Part shown: positions 1-6,759 of the stretch, one piece after another
Numbering within the stretch: the first letter of the stretch is position 1
Layout: each line of letters opens with the position of its first letter
Origin: Kiritimatiellia bacterium
GTDB lineage: Bacteria > Verrucomicrobiota > Kiritimatiellia > RFP12 > UBA1067
DNA: 9,801 nucleotides
Direction of reading: 5' to 3'
Assembly (NCBI GenBank): GCA_900767325.1
Contig: CAAFYT010000080.1
Coordinates: forward strand, 1-9,801
Position numbers and translations under genes: made by a program
Notes under the pieces: model-generated
Told to the model about the DNA's origin: nothing
Seen by the model: the letters and a program-made list of their open reading frames with translations, nothing else
Database searches by the model: none

Positions 1-480
1 CTCGCGCGGCGAGCAGACGAGCCCGTGCGCGCCGTTCGCCGTCGCGAACCGCGCCATCGCCGCGACCTGCTCCGCCGGCGTGCGCCCCACGATGCCGACA
101 TCGGCGAGATCATCCCGATCGAGCGAAGTCAGAACCGTTACGGCAAGGATCTTCGGACCAGTCGCGCCGAATTCGCCCGCCGCGTCCGCCGCCGCCCGGA
201 TCATCGCCTTGCCGCCCGTCGAGTGGATCGTCATCAGGTCGACGCCCAGCGCCGCGCCCGACCGAACCGCACGCTCCACGGTGCGTGGAATGTCGTGCAG
301 CTTGAGATCGAGGAACACGCGCTTGCCCAGCCCCTTCACCGCCCGAACGACATCCGGCCCCTCGGCCGAGAAGAGCTCGAGCCCGATCTTGTAGAAGCCG
401 ATCGTCTCGCCGATCGCCTTCACCTTTTCCTCCGCCTCACGGCGCGTGTTCACATCAAGAGCCACGATGATCTCAGCCAT
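1..480 (-). CDS. pyrF: Orotidine 5'-phosphate decarboxylase (PyrF), C-terminus cut by window edge
   Basis: Catalyses decarboxylation of orotidine 5'-phosphate to UMP, the last step of de novo pyrimidine synthesis, in the cytoplasm. The first 160 codons are present and open to the window edge; the family is usually about 230-240 residues, so roughly 70-80 are missing. Visible hallmarks are the N-terminal IIVALDV strand (Asp9), YKIGLELF (Lys31) and the signature FLDLKLHDIP. The signature supplies the catalytic Asp58/Lys60/Asp63 charge network with His62. The later LMTIHSTGG strand also matches the TIM barrel of the group I (short, bacterial) enzymes. The ATG lies 12 nt after the FmdB-like stop, preceded by AAAGGA about 7 nt upstream that overlaps that stop region. 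It is the last visible gene of the operon. Assignment is firm; only the C-terminus is unseen. Confidence 0.96.
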   Translation of the reverse strand, partial: MAEIIVALDVNTRREAEEKVKAIGETIGFYKIGLELFSAEGPDVVRAVKGLGKRVFLDLKLHDIPRTVERAVRSGAALGVDLMTIHSTGGKAMIRAAADAAGEFGATGPKILAVTVLTSLDRDDLADVGIVGRTPAEQVAAMARFATANGAHGLVCSPRE

Positions 481-492
481 TTTCCGGTCCTT

Positions 493-744
493 TCAGTAGA
501 GTGTCTCGTATTCGCCCTTCTGGACCTTCTTCAGACACTTGAAGCCGGCCCTCTTGGCGCGATAGTGCAAATCCGTACGCGAATGCGTCAACCCGGGCGC
601 GAAGATCACCCGGCGGACCTTCGCACCGCAGTCGGGACAGGCCGAAAGCCGCTCGGCCCTGATCGACTGCATGACCTCGAAGCCCACGCGGCACTTCGCG
701 CAGCCCCGCTCCCCCTCTTCCCGCTCGTAGACGTAGATCGGCAT
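493..744 (-). CDS. FmdB-type zinc ribbon protein, 83 aa
   Basis: Small cytoplasmic protein of the FmdB/CxxC_CXXC_SSSS family, whose founding member was proposed as a regulator of formamidase expression; the biochemical role is generally unknown. The start MPIYVYE is the family's typical N-terminus (usually MPIYEY). Two zinc knuckles follow, C15-x2-C18 and C36-x2-C39, in the order expected for a single zinc ribbon (second one CPDCG, then VRRVIF). The basic tail after residue 52 has no recognisable domain. This ATG is preferred over in-frame upstream codons inside the deacetylase gene because the family begins exactly here and GAAGGAG lies about 11 nt upstream. The gene starts 2 nt after the deacetylase stop and precedes pyrF by 12 nt, so it is co-transcribed. 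Its zinc ribbon could bind nucleic acid or protein; nothing here decides which. Confidence 0.88.
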   Translation of the reverse strand: MPIYVYEREEGERGCAKCRVGFEVMQSIRAERLSACPDCGAKVRRVIFAPGLTHSRTDLHYRAKRAGFKCLKKVQKGEYETLY

Positions 745-746
745 CC

Positions 747-1520
747 CTAAGCAAGCTCCTTCAGCGTGACGAAGTCCGCGCCATCCTTCCGCAAGGCGAC
801 GAGAAGCCGCTCCAGCCGCCCGACCATGCGCGACCCGAGATTGCACCGCACGAGGCGCGGAACCTTCAACTCGACCGCGCGCGCATCGAGCGAGGAGAAT
901 TCCCAGGGGTGGAAGTAGGTCACGAAATACCCGTCGTGGCGCAGCGTGCGCCGCACGAGGGCGAGATAGATCCGCTCCGGCAGGAGGTGGAGCGCCAGCC
1001 AGAAAAGCGGAAAGCGCACCACGGGCGTAACCGAGGCGGGGATGTGCCTCAGACCATCGCGCGTGAAGATCGTCCGCGGATCGCCAAGATGGCTGTAGCG
1101 CCCCGGTATGAACGCCGGGTTGAGCGACGAGTCGTAGAGATAGCCGGCTTCGCGGAGAAGCGCATCGTCGACACCCGACATCCGCGGCTGACGATAGCCC
1201 ACAACCCTGACCCCATAGAGCCGCTCAAGCCCCTCCTTGCACCGGACGGGATCGTCCTTGGCCGGCTTGAAGTGGTCCACGCCATGCGCCGCGATCTCGT
1301 GGCCGCCGGCGATGAGGCGCTTCATGACCCCGCTCGCGCGCTCCGCGAAGTTGAGCGTGCAGAAGAAGGTCGCCCTCACGCCCTGGCGCTCCAGCGCGTC
1401 CAGAACCGCATGAGCCCCTTCGATCGAGAGCTTTATGCCCTCTTCGATCGGAAAATCGACCCCCTGCTCGCGCGGAAGATCGCACTCCTCGAAGTCGAAG
1501 CTGATCGCCACGCGCTTCAT
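747..1520 (-). CDS. Polysaccharide deacetylase, NodB/CE4 family, 257 aa
   Basis: Predicted metal-dependent N-deacetylase (or deformylase) of a glycan or lipid-linked sugar. CE4 motifs appear in order: SFDFEE near residues 7-12 (catalytic Asp9), the metal ligands in HGVDH (His79, His83), YRQPRMS at 109-115 (the arginine motif), YLYDSS at 127-132, and the catalytic-His motif FHPWEF at 203-208. The DFE form and the HPWEF ending resemble deacetylases linked to exopolysaccharide or lipid-glycan loci more than peptidoglycan or chitin deacetylases. No signal peptide or membrane anchor is seen, so it is probably cytoplasmic or at the inner membrane face. Its ATG overlaps the stop of the ArnT-like gene (ATGA), and GGGGGAGG sits about 7 nt upstream. 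This coupling suggests both act on one sugar modification. Family firm, substrate unknown. Confidence 0.93.
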   Translation of the reverse strand: MKRVAISFDFEECDLPREQGVDFPIEEGIKLSIEGAHAVLDALERQGVRATFFCTLNFAERASGVMKRLIAGGHEIAAHGVDHFKPAKDDPVRCKEGLERLYGVRVVGYRQPRMSGVDDALLREAGYLYDSSLNPAFIPGRYSHLGDPRTIFTRDGLRHIPASVTPVVRFPLFWLALHLLPERIYLALVRRTLRHDGYFVTYFHPWEFSSLDARAVELKVPRLVRCNLGSRMVGRLERLLVALRKDGADFVTLKELA

Positions 1521-2767
1521 CGCGCCGCCTCCCCCCGCTGCGCCTCGGCCTCGCGCTGACGGCGGAAGAACTCCTCGCGCGCCGCGCGGTACTTCTCAAG
1601 CTCGCTCTCCGGCCTGCGCCCGTGGTAGAACTCGTAGGCGTAGTGGTTGACGATCGGCACGAACGGCGTTTCGGCGCCGCGCATCTTGTCCGACAGCACC
1701 ATCCCGCCGACGAGCGTTCCCGCGAGAACGACCATGCTGAGAACCGCGAACGGAACGGCGCACCGCACCAGACGCGCCCGGTCGGCCTGATGCGCCAAGT
1801 AGACGGCGAACAGCGGGATCATCGGAAAGAGGTAGTAGATCAGCACGCGGCTCGTCAGGCACCAGAAGCCGACGATTGAGAGCGCCGCCAGCAGCTCGAA
1901 GCGCCGCCAGACGATGCGCCGAACGGGCAGGAGCAGCGCCCAGGGGAGCGTCGCGACGAACGCCCAGACGATCGAGACGCCGAAAAACGCCTCGCGCCCC
2001 GCGCCGTACCGGTCGCCGTAGTCGTGCGAGATGAAGCGCATGAGATTCTCGTTGTAGAAGAAGTACTTCACGCTCCCCGGGTTGCGCTGCTCGACCAGCA
2101 CGAACCACGGCACCGCGACGAGGAGGAAGATCGGCGCGACGACGAGCCAGCGTCGGTTGAAGATGCCCCGTCCCCGGCGATTGACGATCGCGTCGACGAT
2201 CGCCGGCAGACCGAACATCACCAGCGCGACAGGCCCCTTGACGATCATCCCCGCGCCGAGAAGCGCCGCGATCAGCGCCGCGACGCCCAGCGAGGCGCGT
2301 GCGAGAAATTCGCGGTAGAGAAGCAGCGCGCCGGCCACGCAGCACGTGAGCGACATGTCGGTCATCGCCAGCCCCGACGCGGCGTAGAAGGCGGTACAAC
2401 TCGCCGCGACCAGCGTGGCCAGGCGCGCCTCTTCGTCGCCCGCCTCGCGCCGCACCACGCGGTGGAGAATCACCAGCAGCAGGATCGCGGACAGGAGCGG
2501 AAAGAGCCGAACGGAGAATTCCGTGATGCCGAAGAGCCGGCAGAACACGCCCCCCGCCTGGAACACAAGCGGCGGCTTGCCGTCGAACGACTGGTATTCG
2601 AGGTCGTGCGTGAAGCGCGGCACGACAAAATCGCCCGAGCGCGCCATGTTGGCCGAAATCGCCGCATAGCGCGCCTCGCTGGGCTCGAAGACCGGCGTCA
2701 GCGCCATCAGCGCCACCCGCACGATCAGAAGCGCCAGCACAAGCCACCAGAAAGTACTCCTCTTCAT
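1517..2767 (-). CDS. ArnT-like membrane glycosyltransferase (GT-C, GT83/GT39 type), 416 aa
   Basis: Predicted integral inner-membrane glycosyltransferase using a polyprenyl-phosphate-sugar donor, related to ArnT, which adds 4-amino-4-deoxy-L-arabinose to lipid A. The first hydrophobic helix (about 7-25) leads to FEPSEARYAAIS (28-38), the counterpart of the catalytic DE-x-RYA loop with Glu28 and Glu31. Then come FDGKPPLVFQ (61-70) with the conserved KPPL, the GITEFSVRLFP segment, MTDMSL (135-140), MIVKGPVALV (174-183), and SRVLIYYLFPMIPLF (306-320), like the ArnT YLLP segment. About ten hydrophobic segments are visible. At 416 residues it is about 130 shorter than enterobacterial ArnT (~550) and ends in a charged Glu/Arg-rich tail (385-416) instead of a folded periplasmic domain. 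There is no Shine-Dalgarno; an extended -10 sits 8 nt before the ATG. It overlaps the following deacetylase gene by 4 bp. Acceptor and sugar are unknown. Confidence 0.88.
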   Translation of the reverse strand: MKRSTFWWLVLALLIVRVALMALTPVFEPSEARYAAISANMARSGDFVVPRFTHDLEYQSFDGKPPLVFQAGGVFCRLFGITEFSVRLFPLLSAILLLVILHRVVRREAGDEEARLATLVAASCTAFYAASGLAMTDMSLTCCVAGALLLYREFLARASLGVAALIAALLGAGMIVKGPVALVMFGLPAIVDAIVNRRGRGIFNRRWLVVAPIFLLVAVPWFVLVEQRNPGSVKYFFYNENLMRFISHDYGDRYGAGREAFFGVSIVWAFVATLPWALLLPVRRIVWRRFELLAALSIVGFWCLTSRVLIYYLFPMIPLFAVYLAHQADRARLVRCAVPFAVLSMVVLAGTLVGGMVLSDKMRGAETPFVPIVNHYAYEFYHGRRPESELEKYRAAREEFFRRQREAEAQRGEAAR

Positions 2768-2775
2768 CAGTGCGT

Positions 2776-2784
2776 ATTATAGCA
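2776..2784 (-). promoter_or_regulatory. Extended -10 promoter for the ArnT-like gene (operon-internal)
   Basis: The minus strand reads TGCTATAAT, a perfect -10 hexamer with the TGn extension, in the 20-nt gap between the comEC-like stop and the ArnT-like ATG. Only 8 nt separate the hexamer from the ATG, so a start about 7 nt downstream would give a leader of about 2 nt. No good -35 match is seen at 16-18 nt, where the DNA lies within the end of the upstream gene. It is an A/T-rich island in otherwise GC-rich sequence. Confidence 0.7.
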
Positions 2785-2787
2785 TAA

Positions 2788-3954
2788 TCAGCGGAACAAT
2801 TTGCGCCGACCGATCGAATTGCCGAGGACGAGCGCGAGCAGGATCACCGCGTACCATTCCACGCACTGGAAAACCGTCCATCGCTCCACCTCGAAGTTCG
2901 ATCCCGGCGTGACGGCGACCATTTCGGCGATGCTCGCCATGGAGTCGGTGAAGAGGGCCGCGAGCGCATTGAAATGCGCGGCGAGCGTGGTGGAGACGAA
3001 GCTGAACGCCAGTCCGACGAGTCCGGCGACGACCGTGACGCCGGTGAGCGGCACGAGCAGGAGGTTCCCCAGCATGGCCCCGGGCGAGACGCGCCCGAAC
3101 ATGTGCGCGGCGATCGGAACGCCCGCGGCCCAGGCGGCGAAGGTCACGAAGAGCGCGGCGAGAATCCGGCTCCTGAAGCGCCGCGCGAAGCGTCCGGCGA
3201 GGATGATTGCGAGGACGACCGTAAACGAAAGCGCACAGCCGACGTCGGTGATCATCGTCGGGCGACCGACGTAGATCGCGAAGAACGTGACCTCCCACGC
3301 CCGCAAGGCATCGGGTCGGCGCCAGAAGGCCGGCGCAAAAAGATAGAGCGAAGCCATCGTCCCCGCCCGAACCGCGCTCGGCGGGAAGCCGATCAGCGCG
3401 ACATAACCCCAGAGGAGCGGCACAGCCGCCACCCCCACCCAGCGAAGCGGCACGAACAGAACACGCAGAAGCAGCGTAATCAGCCCCGCGACCGCCATGA
3501 CGTGAAGCCCCGAGATCGCGAAGACGTGAAGCGTTCCTGACTCCACGAAGATCCTTTTCATCTGCTTCGGCATCCGCCGGCGCTCGCCGAGAAGAATCGC
3601 CCGATTCAGCTGAACCGCGTCACGCGTCTCATCCAACCCGATCGCAAGTCGGCGCGACAGGTCGCGCGCAACCGCGGGAAAGGCGCTCCTGCGCTCGACG
3701 CGCACGATGCGTCCGCGGCGCCAAGGTTCCTCGCGGTAAGTCCTTTCGCCCTCGACCGAGGCGGCGAAGAAGAGCGCAACGCCCATCAGGAAGGCCGCCG
3801 CGCAGTTCCACCAGCGCATATCTAGGGCATAGCCGAAAAGCGCAACGCCCACGGCAGAGAGGAGCGCGACGATCCACGCCCCACAGGCCTGGGGTGCGAA
3901 ACTCGCCGCGAATTCCCCGAGCGCCAGCGAAAGACAGACGAGGAGCGTGTTCAT
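2788..3954 (-). CDS. comEC: ComEC/Rec2-family DNA-uptake channel protein, short form, 388 aa
   Basis: Predicted polytopic inner-membrane protein related to ComEC, the channel passing single-stranded DNA into the cytoplasm during transformation. The hallmark of the competence core is at 139-152 (SGTLHVFAISGLHV). It is followed by PPSAVRAGTM (191-200), a DVGCALSFTVVLAI segment (237-250) and LGNLLLVPLTGV (295-306), with about nine or ten hydrophobic helices. Full-length ComEC is about 700-800 residues with an N-terminal OB-like DUF4131 region and a C-terminal metallo-beta-lactamase domain. Here the N-terminal soluble part is reduced to about residues 68-115 and the C-terminal nuclease-like domain is absent; the protein ends at GNSIGRRKLFR. 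The ATG overlaps the helicase stop by 4 bp (ATGA), with GGAGGAG about 11 nt upstream. The family is clear; whether this short form supports DNA uptake is not. Confidence 0.88.
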   Translation of the reverse strand: MNTLLVCLSLALGEFAASFAPQACGAWIVALLSAVGVALFGYALDMRWWNCAAAFLMGVALFFAASVEGERTYREEPWRRGRIVRVERRSAFPAVARDLSRRLAIGLDETRDAVQLNRAILLGERRRMPKQMKRIFVESGTLHVFAISGLHVMAVAGLITLLLRVLFVPLRWVGVAAVPLLWGYVALIGFPPSAVRAGTMASLYLFAPAFWRRPDALRAWEVTFFAIYVGRPTMITDVGCALSFTVVLAIILAGRFARRFRSRILAALFVTFAAWAAGVPIAAHMFGRVSPGAMLGNLLLVPLTGVTVVAGLVGLAFSFVSTTLAAHFNALAALFTDSMASIAEMVAVTPGSNFEVERWTVFQCVEWYAVILLALVLGNSIGRRKLFR

Positions 3955-6227
3955 GGCGCGAGGAACTCCTCCACCCGGCGGAAGAGCTCGCCCGCGTCGG
4001 CGACGGTTCTCACGGAGGCGGGAATCGACTTGCGGAAGACCGCGCCGTAGCTCTTGGTCATCAGACGCGGATCCGCGATCACCACGACGCCCCGGTCGCT
4101 CTTCATCCGTATCAGGCGCCCGAAGCCCTGACGAAAGCGGATGACGGCCTCCGGCAGCAGATAGTCGCGGAAGGAGCTGCCGCCCCGGCGGTCAATGCCT
4201 TCCGAGCGCGCCTCGACCACGGGGTCGCCGATCTGCGCGAACGGCAGCTTGGCGATCACCACGCACGAAAGCGCCTCGCCCGCGACATCCACGCCCTCCC
4301 AGAAGCTCTGCGCGCCGAAAAGCACGGTGCGACCGTCCTCGCGCAGGCAGCGCGTCATCGCCTCGCGCGAAAGTCCCTCGCCCTGAACCAGCAGTCTCAT
4401 GCCCCGCTCGGCGAGCGGCTGTTGGACGCGATCGGCAACGGCCTTCATCATCTCGTAGCTCGTGAAGAGCACGAGCGCACGCGCCTGCGTCAGCGGAAAG
4501 AGTCCGCTCAGGAGATCCGCGAGCGCCGCTACGTATCCCCCGGCTTCGCCCGCGGGATCGGGCAGGTAGTCCGGCGCAAGAACCAGCGCCTGGCGGAAGT
4601 AGTCGAACGGCGAGACGGCCGTCAGCATCCTGAAGCGCTCCGCGCAGCCGAGCCTCTTCGCCATGTAGCGGAAGTCGTTCCCCACGCGCAACGTCGCGCT
4701 GCAAAGCGCGACGGTATCCTTCGCGTCGTAGAAGAGCCGCTTCAGCTCGTCCGCGACCGAAAGCGGAGACGCGACGAGCCGGATGTAGGCGGCGCGACGT
4801 TCGGGCGCGACGCGTTCGATCCAGTAGGCATGGTCATCCTTCTCGCCGAGCAACACGAAATTGGCGGAGTTGACGAAATCCACGAGCGAGGCGGCAACGA
4901 GCTCAAGCTGCGATGCGAAGTCGGAGAGGTAGTTGAGCTCGCCCTCCGGAACCGCCTCGTTCAGCGCGTCCCGCAATTCGTGCAGCCGGTTGACGAGCCC
5001 CGCCGCCTGCGACTCCAACTCGCCCTGCGCGCGGACGAGTTGCGCCTCCGACCAGCCCGTCTCCTCATAAGGTCTGAAGAGGCCGTGGAGCGAATACTCC
5101 CGCCGCCCCCCCGCCACACGGTAACGACACAGCCCCTCCTTCGTCGGAGCGAGCAGACCCGACGCGACCGCGAGAAGATCCTCGGCGGCGCCAATCAGCC
5201 GCACGCTCTGCCGTGAGAGCCCCGTCACGAACTCCATCACCTTCTTACCAAGGGGATTCGACGCGAACGCGCCCTTCCGGAACTGGCGCTCGATCGCCGC
5301 GAGAACCCCGCCCGATCGCGCGAAGCGTCCCTTGCCGCGCCGACGACTCAGCCGGTTGAGGATGCGCACAAGCGCCGGCATCGACAGCTCCCGACCCAGA
5401 TATTCCGTGGCGATGGATTCGAGGTTGTGCGCCTCGTCGAAGACGATGCGCCCATAGGGCGGCAGAATTCCGCCACCGCCCGTGGCCTCGGCAAGCGCCA
5501 ATGAGTGATTGACCACGACCAGATGGGCGCTCGCCGCCGCTTGACGCGCCTTGTAGACGAAGCACTTGGCGTAGAACGGACATCGTCTGCCGCCGCACTC
5601 CTCGCCGGGACACGCCAGCAGCGAGCGCGGCAGGCCCTCGTAGTCGTCAAGGTCGCCATCGCGCGTTCGCTGGAGGAAGTCGATGAGCCCCGGCATGAGC
5701 GACTGCTCCTCCTCCGACATCGTCCAAAAGCCCGCGGCGAAGAACTCGCCGAGCTCGCGCAGGCAAAGATAGTTGCCGCGCCCCTTGAGAAGCGCGACCC
5801 TGAAGTCCTTCGCGTGATCGCCGAGGATCCGCAGCGCCTTGGGGATATCGGAGCCGATCAGCTGCGACTGGAGGTTGCGCGTGGCGGTGGAGATGATGAC
5901 GGGGGTGTCGTTCGTCCATGCCCAAGTGATCGCCGGCACGAGGTAGGCGAGGGACTTGCCGACGCCCGTACCCGCCTCGATCATGAGATGCTCGCGCGCA
6001 TTGAAGGCGGCGGCGAGCGCACCGGACATTTCGATCTGCCCCGGACGCTCCTCGTAGTCGCAGAGCCTTCCCAGCGTGCCGCCCTTGCGCAGATGACCCA
6101 TGACACGCTCCACGGAGATCGACGAGCAATCCTCATGCGTGGGGAGATGCCTCGCCGACGGGCCTTCGCGTCGATCGGGAATGAAGCCGGCCCAGTCGGG
6201 GTTGTCGATGAATTCAGCCGGCGTCAC
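3951..6227 (-). CDS. dinG: ATP-dependent DNA helicase, DinG/YoaA (XPD-like, Fe-S) family, 758 aa
   Basis: Superfamily 2 5'-3' DNA helicase of the XPD/DinG type, acting in replication-fork or damage repair. It shows the Q motif around RPGQIEM (61-67), Walker A EAGTGVGKS (84-92), the GRGNYLC segment with Cys155, and a cysteine cluster C206, C211, C216, C222. Then come VVVNHSLAL (237-245), the DEAH box FDEAH (263-267), motif V FWEGVD (642-647) and motif VI QGFGRLIR (700-707). Cys155, 211, 216 and 222 match the 4Fe-4S ligand pattern (C-x4-C-x5-C after the NYLC cysteine); Cys206 is extra. No N-terminal exonuclease domain is present. Start choice: a GTG overlaps the HIT stop in a GTGA arrangement, and residues upstream of it are out-of-frame HIT gene. 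No Shine-Dalgarno is obvious, so translation likely depends on coupling. Its stop overlaps the comEC-like ATG. Confidence 0.92.
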   Translation of the reverse strand: MTPAEFIDNPDWAGFIPDRREGPSARHLPTHEDCSSISVERVMGHLRKGGTLGRLCDYEERPGQIEMSGALAAAFNAREHLMIEAGTGVGKSLAYLVPAITWAWTNDTPVIISTATRNLQSQLIGSDIPKALRILGDHAKDFRVALLKGRGNYLCLRELGEFFAAGFWTMSEEEQSLMPGLIDFLQRTRDGDLDDYEGLPRSLLACPGEECGGRRCPFYAKCFVYKARQAAASAHLVVVNHSLALAEATGGGGILPPYGRIVFDEAHNLESIATEYLGRELSMPALVRILNRLSRRRGKGRFARSGGVLAAIERQFRKGAFASNPLGKKVMEFVTGLSRQSVRLIGAAEDLLAVASGLLAPTKEGLCRYRVAGGRREYSLHGLFRPYEETGWSEAQLVRAQGELESQAAGLVNRLHELRDALNEAVPEGELNYLSDFASQLELVAASLVDFVNSANFVLLGEKDDHAYWIERVAPERRAAYIRLVASPLSVADELKRLFYDAKDTVALCSATLRVGNDFRYMAKRLGCAERFRMLTAVSPFDYFRQALVLAPDYLPDPAGEAGGYVAALADLLSGLFPLTQARALVLFTSYEMMKAVADRVQQPLAERGMRLLVQGEGLSREAMTRCLREDGRTVLFGAQSFWEGVDVAGEALSCVVIAKLPFAQIGDPVVEARSEGIDRRGGSSFRDYLLPEAVIRFRQGFGRLIRMKSDRGVVVIADPRLMTKSYGAVFRKSIPASVRTVADAGELFRRVEEFLAP

Positions 6228-6625
6228 ATCCGAATCCGCTCGGCGAGGAGCTTCAGCTCGTCCAAATCGCCCTTCTTGTTCTCGAAGGAAAGCGGATCGC
6301 CCGCCCGCCGCGGGATGATGTGGAAGTGAACGTGCCGCACCGTCTGACCCGCGGCCTCGCCGTTGTTCTGGAGGATGTTGAAGCCATCGCAACCAAGCTT
6401 CGCCACAAGATGTGCGGCGATTCGCTTCACGCGGACGATGATCTTGGAGAGCATCGCCTCGTCGGTATCGAGAAGCCCCTGCGAATGGCGCTTGGGGATT
6501 ACCAGCGTGTGACCCCTGGAGAAGGGATTAATGTCGAGATAGGCGAGGAGAAGCTCGTCTTCATAGACCTTGAAGCTTGGAATCTCGCCCGCGGCGATCG
6601 CACAGAATACACACTCGTTCTTCAT
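6224..6625 (-). CDS. HIT-family (HINT-type) nucleotide hydrolase, 133 aa
   Basis: Cytoplasmic histidine-triad protein of the HINT branch, enzymes that hydrolyse purine nucleoside phosphoramidates and related adenylated compounds. The start MKNECVFCAIAAGEIPS is typical of the branch, with the Cys5-x2-Cys8 pair of zinc-binding members. DINPFSRGHTLVIPKRH (31-47) and the catalytic triad HVHFH at 98-102 (His98, His100, His102) within VRHVHFHIIP follow. The length equals the family norm. The ATG at 6625 is chosen over an upstream in-frame ATG because homology begins here and a TATAAT hexamer lies just 6 nt before it, which would make the upstream codon untranscribed from this promoter. No Shine-Dalgarno is present. 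It is the first gene of the seven-gene run and overlaps the helicase GTG by 4 bp. Confidence 0.95.
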   Translation of the reverse strand: MKNECVFCAIAAGEIPSFKVYEDELLLAYLDINPFSRGHTLVIPKRHSQGLLDTDEAMLSKIIVRVKRIAAHLVAKLGCDGFNILQNNGEAAGQTVRHVHFHIIPRRAGDPLSFENKKGDLDELKLLAERIRM

Positions 6626-6631
6626 AGCCGT

Positions 6632-6660
6632 ATTATACCATAATTCATTCCCGAGGTGAA
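6632..6660 (-). promoter_or_regulatory. Promoter of the HIT-led operon (extended -10, weak -35)
   Basis: On the minus strand TGGTATAAT forms a perfect extended -10 (hexamer 6637-6632). Seventeen nt upstream is TTCACC (6660-6655), matching four of six positions of the sigma-70 -35 consensus. The ATG follows the hexamer by exactly 6 nt, so the expected transcription start falls on the A of the start codon. The element lies between the tRNA 3' end and the HIT gene. Confidence 0.78.
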
Positions 6661-6677
6661 TCAATCTACATTCCCAT

Positions 6678-6754
6678 TGGTGGGGCTGGCGGGAATCGAA
6701 CCCGCAACCTACGGTTTAGGAAACCGTCGCTCTGTCCAGTTGAGCTACAACCCC
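6678..6754 (-). tRNA. tRNA-Arg (anticodon CCU), CCA encoded
   Basis: A complete 77-nt cloverleaf including the encoded CCA. The acceptor stem GGGGTTG pairs with CAGCCCC (one T-G wobble). The D arm is GCTC/GAGC, the anticodon stem ACGGT/ACCGT, and the 7-base loop TTCCTAA has CCT at positions 34-36, reading AGG. A 5-nt variable region is followed by GCGGG/CCCGC closing the T loop TTCGATT. The discriminator is A, and the D loop contains the A typical of arginine identity. The 5' end is 5 nt after the smc stop codon. No promoter is seen in the last codons of smc, so it is probably released by RNase P from the smc transcript. Confidence 0.97.
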
Positions 6755-6759
6755 GAAGA

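Noticed and set aside
25..750. A 241-codon plus-strand open frame opposite pyrF and the FmdB-like gene
   Set aside because: Arg-rich shadow of two well-supported minus-strand genes; no Shine-Dalgarno, no promoter and no recognisable domain.
2024..2782. A 252-codon plus-strand open frame opposite the ArnT-like gene
   Set aside because: Highly charged Arg/Asp/His translation is the usual mirror of a hydrophobic membrane protein gene; no independent support.
3894..5216. A 440-codon open frame on the plus strand opposite the helicase gene
   Set aside because: Its translation is Arg/Glu/His-rich low-complexity text with no motif, as expected for the antisense of a GC-rich coding region. The minus-strand helicase covers it with all its motifs intact.
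6228..6392. An upstream ATG extending the helicase by 55 residues
   Set aside because: The added residues are the HIT gene read in another frame and have no helicase similarity. The GTG at 6227 overlaps the HIT stop in the usual way.
6638..6677. A terminator hairpin between the tRNA and the HIT gene
   Set aside because: Only a weak TTC/GAA-type repeat is present, with no stable stem and no T run; the region is better explained as a promoter.
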